NCBI GenBank assembly: GCA_016705005.1
Contig: JADIZB010000019.1
Location: 83,787-147,786, forward strand
Source: Bacteroidales bacterium
GTDB taxonomy: Bacteria > Bacteroidota > Bacteroidia > Bacteroidales > Lentimicrobiaceae
Direction of reading: 5' to 3'
DNA length: 64,000 bases
Made by a program: the position numbers and the translations under genes. Below, piece by piece: positions 8,852 through 16,876 of the stretch (within the stretch, counting starts at the first letter, position 1; the number at the start of each line of letters is the position of its first letter). The notes below the pieces were generated by a model. The model was not told where the DNA came from, made no database searches, and saw only the letters and a program-made list of their open reading frames with translations.

Positions 8852-8901
8852 GTCCTGTAGAGCAATGGTCCGATCATACAATGAAAAAAATCACTTCAGA
8901 T

Positions 8902-8927
8902 AAAGTATTTTGAGCAGCTGTTCGTCT
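8902..8927 (+). promoter_or_regulatory. Putative ECF promoter for the 8977 gene
   Basis: AAAGTATTTT (8902-8911), eight bases, then GTTCGTCT (8920-8927): the same blocks and spacing as before the sigma gene at 7875. A TG plus seven-A tract lies 11-12 bases upstream in both copies. Confidence 0.55.
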
Positions 8928-8976
8928 ACCTCATTAATTAAACAATCAATTAATCAACCAATTTAAAACAAACAAA

Positions 8977-9255
8977 ATGATTACATCGGTTATTAAGGCA
9001 ATCCTCGTCGGTGCAATAATAGGTGCACTGGCATTTTTTGCCCCTTTTGTCATCCTGGGATTCCTGGTTATTTCACTGATTATGAAACTGGCTTTCAGGC
9101 ACAGGTTCAGGCATGGCCATTTCAGAATGCACCACCTGGCCTATGCTGAGAGAATCCGCAGTATGAGCGAAGAAGAATTCTCCGGTTACAAAAAGCAGTT
9201 CCATACCCATGGTTGCGGAACCTGCAGATCAGGAAATGAAACGGCCGCAAACTAA
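8977..9255 (+). CDS. Small membrane protein with Cys-rich tail
   Basis: 92 residues: a Gly/Ala-rich hydrophobic N-terminal segment of about 30 residues, a His/Arg-rich stretch (FRHRFRHGHFRMHHLAY), then MSEEEFSGYKKQFHTHGCGTC. The His and Cys clusters suggest metal binding. It has its own ECF-like promoter and is 12 bases from the next small gene. Not a recognised family. Confidence 0.7.
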   Translation: MITSVIKAILVGAIIGALAFFAPFVILGFLVISLIMKLAFRHRFRHGHFRMHHLAYAERIRSMSEEEFSGYKKQFHTHGCGTCRSGNETAAN

Positions 9256-9267
9256 ATTTTAAAAAAC

Positions 9268-9474
9268 ATGAAGAAAAGAACTAAATTTATTATAGGTTTT
9301 GCTACTGCTGCACTAACCTTTGGTATACTTACCGCCACAATCGGTCAGTCAGGTTACCGTCACCATTCAAAACACTGTCATTCCTGTTGTCAGAATGAAA
9401 AGGATCAACCGGTAATCCAACCTTCCAGGGAGCCCGGAGCAAGTCAATCGGGGGCTTCACCAACAAAGCATTAA
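9268..9474 (+). CDS. Small exported His/Cys-rich protein
   Basis: 68 residues with an N-terminal signal-like hydrophobic segment (TKFIIGFATAALTFGILTAT), then HHSKHCHSCCQNEKDQ and a Pro/Ser-rich end. The His and Cys density indicates possible metal binding in the periplasm or membrane. It is co-transcribed with 8977, followed by a strong terminator, and probably part of the ECF module. Confidence 0.65.
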   Translation: MKKRTKFIIGFATAALTFGILTATIGQSGYRHHSKHCHSCCQNEKDQPVIQPSREPGASQSGASPTKH

Positions 9475-9498
9475 ACAGACAAACCAATTCATTGTATC

Positions 9499-9530
9499 TG
9501 CAGCCGCTGAAATTCAGCGGCTGCATTTTT
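9499..9530 (+). terminator. Rho-independent terminator
   Basis: TGCAGCCGCTG pairs with CAGCGGCTGCA around a short AT loop, followed by TTTTT. Confidence 0.9.
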
Positions 9531-9560
9531 CCGGATATCTAAAATAAAACAACGGAATAC

Positions 9561-9591
9561 TTGACATTGATGTTATTTATTTCTAACTTTG
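9561..9591 (+). promoter_or_regulatory. Bacteroidota housekeeping promoter
   Basis: TTGAC at 9561-9565 and TAACTTTG at 9584-9591 match the -33 TTG and -7 TAnnTTTG boxes with 20 bases between them. It drives the membrane protein/XRE pair. Confidence 0.7.
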
Positions 9592-9615
9592 TGTTAGATT
9601 TAAATAACATAACCC

Positions 9616-10014
9616 ATGAAAAAATCCATGCTTGTATTTGTGGTTGCCGGGCTGGTATTGCTCACAACCATATTATGGATGGTTAAATCTGCCGGATTGT
9701 TGGATGCAACAGACACCATTCAGTTCGGGGTAATCGGACTATTGATTGCTTTCGCGGTATTTGTAGGATTCAGGCGACTAAAAAGTGAACGCAGAGGTGA
9801 ACCGGTTGAAGACGAACTTTCAAAACATATCCTGCAAAAAACAGCTGCCTGGTCGTATTACATCTCATTGTATCTGTGGGTTGCCATGATCTACATTAAA
9901 GACAGGGTTGAAATGGATAATGAACAACTGATCGGCACAGGGGTACTTGGAATGGCGGTGACATTCGTAGTATGCTGGCTGTTTATTAAATTCAGGGGAT
10001 TACGCCATGAATAA
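9616..10014 (+). CDS. Four-helix membrane protein paired with XRE regulator
   Basis: 132 residues with four predicted membrane segments: two N-terminal hydrophobic stretches (MLVFVVAGLVLLTTILWMV and FGVIGLLIAFAVFVGF), a charged loop, and two more after WSYYISLYLWVAMIY. It overlaps the next gene by eight bases. Such pairs of a small membrane protein and a one-domain XRE regulator are common, and the membrane partner may sense a signal; no substrate can be named. Confidence 0.75.
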   Translation: MKKSMLVFVVAGLVLLTTILWMVKSAGLLDATDTIQFGVIGLLIAFAVFVGFRRLKSERRGEPVEDELSKHILQKTAAWSYYISLYLWVAMIYIKDRVEMDNEQLIGTGVLGMAVTFVVCWLFIKFRGLRHE

Positions 10015-10198
10015 CCGTGTAAGGGAACTCAGGGCACGCTTTAACCTGACCCAGGATGAGCTGGCGAAAAAAGTGAATGTGAGAAGGGAAACCATTGTAT
10101 TCCTTGAGAAAAACAAATACAATCCCTCTCTGAAACTGGCGTACGATATTGCCCGTGTGTTTGGCCTGACCATCGAGGAGGTGTTTATTTTTGAATAA
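10007..10198 (+). CDS. XRE-family transcriptional regulator
   Basis: 63 residues that consist almost only of a Cro/C1 helix-turn-helix: RELRARFNLTQDELAKKVNVRRETI then NPSLKLAYDIARVFGLTIEEVF. The start overlaps the end of the membrane protein gene, so the two are translationally linked. It probably controls the same promoter (inference). Confidence 0.9.
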   Translation: MNNRVRELRARFNLTQDELAKKVNVRRETIVFLEKNKYNPSLKLAYDIARVFGLTIEEVFIFE

Positions 10199-10302
10199 TT
10201 TCGAAAATCAGGTCATAACGTAAACCTCTATGCCGGAAAGAAACCAGATTCCACATATACTTTTTACGGATGAATCCCTCCATTTTTGATCTTAAACCAA
10301 AA

Positions 10303-13300
10303 TCACATGTTCCTTCTGTACTGCCCTCCTACCCTGAATAATTCATTGGTAATCTGGCCAATAGAACAATATTTGGCAGCTTCCATCAGGGCTTCAAACA
10401 CATTGCCCCCTGTTGCCGCTTTCAGGTGCAGGTCATGCAGTGCTTTTGCAGCTTCAGATTGCCAGGTTTTGTGCAGTTGTTCAAGCATCTTTACCTGGTA
10501 AATCTTTTCTTCCGGAGTTGATCGGATGACTTCCGATGGTATAACTGTCGGGGATCCTTCAGATGAAAGAAATGTATTAACACCCATGATTGGCAGCTTG
10601 CCATCGTGTTTCAGCTTTTCATAGTAAAGCGATTCTTCCTGGATGCGGCTTCGCTGGTACATGGTTTCCATTGCCCCAAGCACACCACCGCGTTCTGTCA
10701 GCCGGTCAAACTCTGCCATCACCGCTTCTTCTACAAGATCTGTAAGCTCTTCGATGATGAATGCTCCCTGTAAGGGATTCTGGTTTTTTGCAAGACCAAG
10801 CTCATGGTTGATGATCAGCTGAATGGCCATTGCCCTGCGTACCGATTCCTCGGTCGGAGTGGTAATCGCCTCATCATAGGCATTGGTGTGCAGTGAATTG
10901 CAGTTGTCGTAAATGGCATACAACGCCTGAAGGGTTGTACGGATATCGTTGAATGCGATTTCCTGGGCATGGAGCGAACGACCTGAGGTCTGAATATGGT
11001 ATTTCAGCATTTGCGACCGCTCATTGGCACCATATTTCAGTTTCATTGCCTTTGCCCAGATCAGCCTTGCAACCCTTCCAAGTACTGCATATTCCGGATC
11101 GATACCATTGGAAAAGAAAAAAGAAAAATTGGGTGCGAAATCATCAATCTTCATCCCGCGCGAAAGGTAATACTCCACATAGGTAAATCCGTTCGCCAGT
11201 GTCAGCGCAAGCTGGGTGATGGGATTGGCTCCGGCTTCCGCAATGTGATACCCTGAAATGGAAACCGAATAGAAATTTCTGACATTGTTTTTTATGAAAT
11301 ACTCCTGAACATCTCCCATCACCTTGAGTGAGAAATCGGTCGAGAAAATGCAGGTGTTCTGGGCCTGATCTTCTTTCAGGATATCTGCCTGAACCGTTCC
11401 GCGGACCCTGGAGATGGTATCGGTTTTAATTTTCTGATAAACATCAGCAGGCAACACCTGATCACCGGTAACACCGAGTAGCATCAGTCCCAATCCATCA
11501 TTGCCTTCGGGTAAGTTACCCTGGTATACCGGTCTTATGGTCCCCCGATTCCTGTAGATCTCAGCAATTTTCCTTTCTGTTTCTGCTTCAAGACCCTGTT
11601 TTCTGATATAGAGTTCGCATTGCTGGTCTATGGCTGTATTCATGAAAAAGCCAACCAGGGTCGGAGCCGGACCATTGATGGTCATGCTCACTGAGGTTGC
11701 GGCATCCACAAGGTTAAACCCTGAGTAGAGCTTTTTGGCATCGTCGAGGCAGGCGATGGAAACCCCGGCATTCCCGACTTTTCCGTAAATATCAGGGCGA
11801 ATATCTGGATCAGCACCATACAGGGTTACTGAGTCGAATGCTGTGGATAACCTTCGCGCCGGCATTCCTGCAGAAACGTAGTGAAACCGCTTGTTGGTGC
11901 GTTCAGGACCACCTTCGCCGGCAAACATACGGGTAGGATCTTCATTCTCACGCTTAAACGGATAAACCCCTGCTGCAAACGGAAATTCTCCGGGTACATT
12001 TTCACGCAACGTCCATTTCAGAATGTCGCCCCAGCCATAATAGCGCGGCATGCTGATTTTTGAAATTTTTGAGTGGGACAGTGATTCTGTGTGTGTTTCA
12101 ATCCGTATCTCTTTTCCACGAACCGAATAAATGTATTCCGGGTCGCTGTAAGTCTTTTTCTTGGCTTCCCAATTCTTAAGCAGGTTAAGATTTTCAGCGC
12201 CAAGAGTTTTCTGAAGTGCTGCTATTTTATTGGTCAGCACTTCTGGAATTGCTCCGGTCTCATTATTGAATAATATACCTGCCTGTTCCAGAGATTGCAG
12301 TTCTGTAGCCGATTCACCCAATGCTTCCGTTTGCTTGTTGTAGTTCCTTACGGTTTCTGTTATCTCCGAAAGATACCTGACCCTTGCCGGTGGAATGATC
12401 CGGGTTCCTGTCTGCTCCTCGCCATCAAACAAAAGGTTTGATTTAAATTCAGTGCCAATTTTAGTATTCATCAATCCTATCAGATGATCATATAACCTGT
12501 TGACACCAGCGTCGTTAAACTGGGAGGCCATGGTACTGAATACCGGAAGATCAGTCTCTGCATCCCATATCTTGTGATTGCGTGCATATTGCTTTTTAAC
12601 GTCCCGTAAGGCATCCTCTGCACCACGTTTATCTGATTTATTGATGGCAATCACATCGGCAAAGTCGAGCATATCGATCTTTTCAAGCTGGGAAGCCGCG
12701 CCGTATTCGGGTGTCATCACATACAATGAAATATCAGCATAATCCACGATTTCCGTATCACTCTGACCGATACCCGAACTTTCGAGAATGATGAGGTCGA
12801 ATCCCGCATTTTTCACGATGCAGACCGCATCGCTGATGTATTTCGACAAAGCCAGGTTGGCCTGCCGGGTAGCCATGCTACGCATAAAAACCCTTGGTGT
12901 ATTGATGGCGTTCATCCTGATACGATCTCCCAGCAATGCTCCGCCACTTTTTCTCCGGGTCGGATCAACTGAAAGAATGGCGATTTTATTTTCAGGATTT
13001 GCCTGCAGAAAACGCCTGACCAATTCATCTACCAGTGATGATTTACCGGCGCCTCCGGTACCTGTAATCCCAAGAACCGGGTTATTACTCTCCTTACATT
13101 CTTTATCAAGTGTTGATGTAATTTCCCTGATGCTGGCAGACGTATTTTCAGCTGCTGTTATAAGAGAAGCGATGGCACGGATATTTCCGTTCCTGATGTC
13201 AGCCGGTTTAAGCCCGTCAATCTGACCAACCGGGAAATCAGCTTTCTTCAGCAAATCATTGATCATTCCCTGAAGCCCCATATGCCTTCCATCGTCGGGA

Positions 13301-13668
13301 GAATAGATTCTGGCAATCCCATACTGATGCAGTTCTTCCATTTCGAGAGGTAGAATCACACCGCCACCACCACCAAAGATCTTGATATGACCGCAACCAG
13401 CCTCCTTCAGAAGATCATGCATATATTTGAAATACTCCATGTGTCCGCCCTGGTATGAAGTTATGGCAATGGCCTGCACATCTTCCTGGATAGCACATTG
13501 CACCACTTCCTGAACGGAACGGTCGTGGCCCAGGTGAATCACTTCGGCGCCGGATGATTGCAAAATACGGCGCATGACATTGATGGCAGCATCATGCCCA
13601 TCGAACAGCGAGGCGGCTGTAACAATGCGGATGTGGTTTTTGGGCTTGTAAACGGTGGTTTCCTGCAT
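10303..13668 (-). CDS. icmF: Fused B12-dependent acyl-CoA mutase (IcmF type)
   Basis: 1121 residues combining three parts. A B12-binding domain lies at residues ~12-140 (SLFDGHDAAIN, axial His at 25). A MeaB-like GTPase chaperone lies at ~195-420 (Walker A GTGGAGKSS near 205, INKSD for guanine). The mutase catalytic barrel follows. IcmF interconverts isobutyryl- and butyryl-CoA and sometimes pivaloyl/isovaleryl-CoA, with the chaperone guarding cofactor loading. The order B12-G protein-mutase is diagnostic and differs from methylmalonyl-CoA mutase. Substrate choice cannot be read here. It is convergent with the XRE gene and appears to be a single-gene unit. Confidence 0.92.
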   Translation of the reverse strand: MQETTVYKPKNHIRIVTAASLFDGHDAAINVMRRILQSSGAEVIHLGHDRSVQEVVQCAIQEDVQAIAITSYQGGHMEYFKYMHDLLKEAGCGHIKIFGGGGGVILPLEMEELHQYGIARIYSPDDGRHMGLQGMINDLLKKADFPVGQIDGLKPADIRNGNIRAIASLITAAENTSASIREITSTLDKECKESNNPVLGITGTGGAGKSSLVDELVRRFLQANPENKIAILSVDPTRRKSGGALLGDRIRMNAINTPRVFMRSMATRQANLALSKYISDAVCIVKNAGFDLIILESSGIGQSDTEIVDYADISLYVMTPEYGAASQLEKIDMLDFADVIAINKSDKRGAEDALRDVKKQYARNHKIWDAETDLPVFSTMASQFNDAGVNRLYDHLIGLMNTKIGTEFKSNLLFDGEEQTGTRIIPPARVRYLSEITETVRNYNKQTEALGESATELQSLEQAGILFNNETGAIPEVLTNKIAALQKTLGAENLNLLKNWEAKKKTYSDPEYIYSVRGKEIRIETHTESLSHSKISKISMPRYYGWGDILKWTLRENVPGEFPFAAGVYPFKRENEDPTRMFAGEGGPERTNKRFHYVSAGMPARRLSTAFDSVTLYGADPDIRPDIYGKVGNAGVSIACLDDAKKLYSGFNLVDAATSVSMTINGPAPTLVGFFMNTAIDQQCELYIRKQGLEAETERKIAEIYRNRGTIRPVYQGNLPEGNDGLGLMLLGVTGDQVLPADVYQKIKTDTISRVRGTVQADILKEDQAQNTCIFSTDFSLKVMGDVQEYFIKNNVRNFYSVSISGYHIAEAGANPITQLALTLANGFTYVEYYLSRGMKIDDFAPNFSFFFSNGIDPEYAVLGRVARLIWAKAMKLKYGANERSQMLKYHIQTSGRSLHAQEIAFNDIRTTLQALYAIYDNCNSLHTNAYDEAITTPTEESVRRAMAIQLIINHELGLAKNQNPLQGAFIIEELTDLVEEAVMAEFDRLTERGGVLGAMETMYQRSRIQEESLYYEKLKHDGKLPIMGVNTFLSSEGSPTVIPSEVIRSTPEEKIYQVKMLEQLHKTWQSEAAKALHDLHLKAATGGNVFEALMEAAKYCSIGQITNELFRVGGQYRRNM

Positions 13669-13988
13669 GGGGATAGTATGGTATGTTTATATATGCGGGT
13701 GAAAGATACTAAAGATTCACGCAAGGACGCGAAGACGCTATGCTTTTTTTGATTTGAAATTCAACGTGATTTCCAGGTCCTGGCATTTTACACAGAGAGA
13801 AACAATTCTGATATAACGCTTCACGTTGTTCAGGCACTCAAAATTGAAATAAGATTCTTAATGATTTCTTCCTCCTGCAGCTGATTGAACTTTTAAAAGA
13901 ATGGTCGGCAAATTAAAAGACCTGAATTTCTCTTCCTGAAGCGGTATGGTAGTAAAAAAGAATTCATCCAATCAGAATATGACTTATC

Positions 13989-14052
13989 AGGATTCTATTC
14001 CTGAATAGTTATAACTTTTTAGGATTTCATTCCTGAAATGTTATGACTTTAA
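13989..14052. repeat. Two imperfect 32-base tandem copies
   Basis: 13989-14020 and 14021-14052 share AGGATTnnATTCCTGAA followed by a TTATnACTTT block. Each unit has an internal AGGA/TCCT inverted pair. It lies directly before the DUF4143 remnant. Confidence 0.6.
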
Positions 14053-14325
14053 GGAATTTGATAGTATCCATTTGGGGTAACTTTCTGATCAGCGGGCACA
14101 GGAAACAACTCTTCTATCAGAGGCAGATTGCTTCGCAGTTTTTCTGGCGCACCAGGCAGCAACAGGAGATTGATAATGTGGAAACCAGGGACGGTAAAGT
14201 ATTCGGATTTGAGTTTAAGTGGAACCCCAAACGTCCCATTTCCTTTTCTAAAACTTTTCCGAAACCTATAATTCTATCATTCAGGGAATAACGAGAGATA
14301 ATTTCAGGGAGTTTGTGATGCCGGG
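14043..14325 (+). pseudogene. C-terminal remnant of DUF4143-type AAA ATPase
   Basis: The open stretch 14043-14291 encodes FWRTRQQQEIDNVETRDGKV then FEFKWNPKRP, a pattern typical of the nuclease-like C-terminal domain of AAA/DUF4143 proteins. After a frame change, ITRDNFREFVMP continues the expected end of the family. The N-terminal ATPase, more than 250 residues, is missing, so this is a decayed fragment. Confidence 0.6.
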
Positions 14326-14637
14326 AAATCCATAGAAATCAGGTAAATTCCGGGTTATATTAACAACTTTAGAATTATTCACAAATTGCTACCCGGAGAA
14401 ATTCAATTTCAAAAATTCAAAAAATAAAATTCTGATATTCATGAAAATAACTCTTTGGGTTCTCATCCAAAGTTTCTAATATTGTCCTGGCTTCAATGCT
14501 CAATCCATACAGGTATCATAGGCAATCAATTTTCAAGTTTTTTCTATCTTTTCTGTAATCTGAAATAAAATTGATTTTTATTGATTTGTTCATTCACACA
14601 GAACCATACTTATTCTAACTCTGGTAATTTAAGCACT

Positions 14638-16137
14638 ATGAAAATCAAACTCACTTTCCTGATTGCATTTGGCTTTCTTCTCCTTATCAGGTCTTATGCC
14701 CAAAACGCAGAACTACGAATTGAACTTGATCTTAAAAATGACTATAAGGATGAAAAAGTTTATCCAATGGGTGAAAACGGATTTTTGCTTCAATCGTTTG
14801 AAATCAAAGCGAATGGAGGACTCGTTGGGTGTAGAAATGATTTTTATTCCACGAATTTCAAGTTGATAAAATCTGTAACCGTGCCGGTAAAAGAACGGAC
14901 ACTTTATACGGATTCGTTCGACGAAAATGGTGTGAACTATACCATGATCCGGAACAGAAGAGATTATTTTGCCATTGTTACTTCTGATGCGAACAATCAG
15001 GAATGCATTAAAACAGAAGGGAAGTTAGCCGATTTGGGTGTTCTCTCCGAAATGAAGGTCTCCGGGGGAAAAGCTGTTTTTAAGTGTACTGGCAAAAGGG
15101 GATCCAGTTTGCTGATTGTGGAATTGAAATCCGGAAAATCAAAGTATGTTCCGGTAAAAGTTGAGAAATTCACTAGCAAAGCACTCTCGGTTCTTGATTT
15201 TCAAGTGTTTGATGAGGAAATACTGGTTTTTATCAATGCCATCACAGATAAAATCAAAGAAGACCTCTATATAGCCATTCTTGATCTGGAAGGACGTCAG
15301 AAAGAGGTTTTCAATGTGACAAAAACTGTAAAAGAAAAGCTGATCACTGCTGCAGCCACCAAAATTCAAAACAGGTATGTTATAACCGGCACCTATTCCA
15401 AAACACGTTCTGACAAATCACAGGGTGTTTTTATTGGAGAGATCGAAAACAAAAAACTGAACTTTATGAAGTTTTACAATTTTTTGGAATTAAAAAACTT
15501 CACAGGTTACCTGTCACAAAAAAAACAGGATCGTATTGAACGGAAGAAAAACAGCAAGGCCGAAAAAGGGGAAGAACTGCTGATGAATTACAGCATTGTT
15601 ACCCATCCTCTGATTGAATGTGCTGACGGCTATATCTTTCTTGGAGAGGCCTTTTATCCAACATATACTACATATACTACACAGATGGCAACCGGTACCG
15701 GCGGAGTCTCAACACAGGTGCATACGGTATTTGACGGTTATCAATACACCCACGCAACACTGGCTAAATTTGACCGTTCAGGAAATCTTATCTGGGACAA
15801 TACATTCGCGATGTGGCCTATTTACAAACCTTTCAGGATAAAGAAATTCATATCCTTCAGGCAAGGACAGGAAACAGCAGAACTGGCATTTTCAGAACGG
15901 AATATTATCTGGTATAAAGTTTTTAATCAGAATGATGGCTGGATAATCAGGGACAACTCGAAAGAGATTATTGAAACTGACCTTGAAGGAGATAAAGTGA
16001 GACGCTCGTTTTCAAATATCGATTACTGGTACGACAATAATTTCATTGCTTATGGAATACAGTCCATATCAAATAAGGAAGTCAAAAGAAGCAGAAAGGT
16101 ATTCTTTGTAAATAACATCTCATTCAGCAATTTCTAA
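14638..16137 (+). CDS. Secreted protein of unknown function
   Basis: 499 residues from the ATG at 14638, which gives a good signal peptide (MKIKLTFLIAFGFLLLIRSYAQ); a longer frame from 14581 has no such start. The body is a beta-rich, charged sequence without cysteine motifs or a sorting tail. A central KKQDRIERKKNSKAEKGEE segment is highly charged. I do not recognise the family. It is 10 bases from the beta-barrel gene that follows, so the two are probably co-transcribed and act at the outer membrane. Confidence 0.8.
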   Translation: MKIKLTFLIAFGFLLLIRSYAQNAELRIELDLKNDYKDEKVYPMGENGFLLQSFEIKANGGLVGCRNDFYSTNFKLIKSVTVPVKERTLYTDSFDENGVNYTMIRNRRDYFAIVTSDANNQECIKTEGKLADLGVLSEMKVSGGKAVFKCTGKRGSSLLIVELKSGKSKYVPVKVEKFTSKALSVLDFQVFDEEILVFINAITDKIKEDLYIAILDLEGRQKEVFNVTKTVKEKLITAAATKIQNRYVITGTYSKTRSDKSQGVFIGEIENKKLNFMKFYNFLELKNFTGYLSQKKQDRIERKKNSKAEKGEELLMNYSIVTHPLIECADGYIFLGEAFYPTYTTYTTQMATGTGGVSTQVHTVFDGYQYTHATLAKFDRSGNLIWDNTFAMWPIYKPFRIKKFISFRQGQETAELAFSERNIIWYKVFNQNDGWIIRDNSKEIIETDLEGDKVRRSFSNIDYWYDNNFIAYGIQSISNKEVKRSRKVFFVNNISFSNF

Positions 16138-16147
16138 TTAGGGACCA

Positions 16148-16714
16148 ATGATAAAAAAACTCGTATTCGTAAGCCTGCTGTGCGGTGTAATTGTATCCTC
16201 AAAAGCATATGCTCAAGCATTTGATGGTTCAGATGACAGAAAAATATTTCTTGGTCCAACCATGGTTGGTGATAAATCCGGAATTGAATTACAGGTTGAT
16301 GATGGTTTAAGTGATCTGGTTTCAACCGGAGGAAAACTAATTTTTCTATTTATCAAAGATGCTGAAAATCTGGATGAATTCGACCGCACAGCCAGTGCCT
16401 TTTCCAAGTTTGACCTTGCACTGTTTCTAAGATTTCATTTTAGTGAAGCCTTGAAATTGAGTGAAAAAACCGACCCTTATCTCGGACTGGATTTAAGCCT
16501 TAAAGCAATCGGGGCGCATATAGGATTTAAATACAATTTCAGCGAAACGCTGGGAATTTATGCTCAGGCAGGACATGCTTTTTCAGGTTCATTCTGGAGT
16601 GCAACCCCTGACAACAGCGATTCGGATTTCATAGTCAACCGTTTCGCAAAAAGAACCAATATTTCACTTGGGCTTACCTTTAGTATTCAGTCGGGTTCAT
16701 ATGGAAGGTACTGA
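16148..16714 (+). CDS. Outer membrane beta-barrel protein, DUF6646-like
   Basis: 188 residues: signal peptide ending AYAQA, then FDGSDDRKIFLGPTMVGDK and alternating hydrophobic strands with glycine turns, closing with ISLGLTFSIQSG. This matches small outer-membrane barrels of Bacteroidota; the N-terminal pattern recalls DUF6646, recognised from memory only. Co-transcribed with the secreted protein upstream. Confidence 0.65.
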   Translation: MIKKLVFVSLLCGVIVSSKAYAQAFDGSDDRKIFLGPTMVGDKSGIELQVDDGLSDLVSTGGKLIFLFIKDAENLDEFDRTASAFSKFDLALFLRFHFSEALKLSEKTDPYLGLDLSLKAIGAHIGFKYNFSETLGIYAQAGHAFSGSFWSATPDNSDSDFIVNRFAKRTNISLGLTFSIQSGSYGRY

Positions 16715-16876
16715 TAATTTATTCCGCACTAAATTCCGGATGCCTTTTAATGATTCAGAGACTCATGACTCAGGATTGCAAATGGTAAAGCGAAAATAAA
16801 ATACCGGTGATTTCCTATTCCTCCTAAAATTAATTACGTTTGCATATACCAAAAAATTCTCTAATACTCTCCACAC

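Larger units (their letters stand above)
13669..14637. other. Long intergenic region with gene remnant
   Basis: Nearly 1 kb with no intact gene. It contains a short CACGCAAGGACGCGAAGACGC-type stretch near 13713 (a dispersed intergenic pattern), a two-copy 32-base tandem repeat, and the remains of a DUF4143-type ATPase. The last 300 bases are AT-rich and probably hold the promoter of the gene at 14638. Confidence 0.6.

Noticed and set aside
14581..14637. N-terminal extension of the secreted protein from a TTG at 14581
   Set aside because: The extension precedes a complete signal peptide that begins at ATG 14638.
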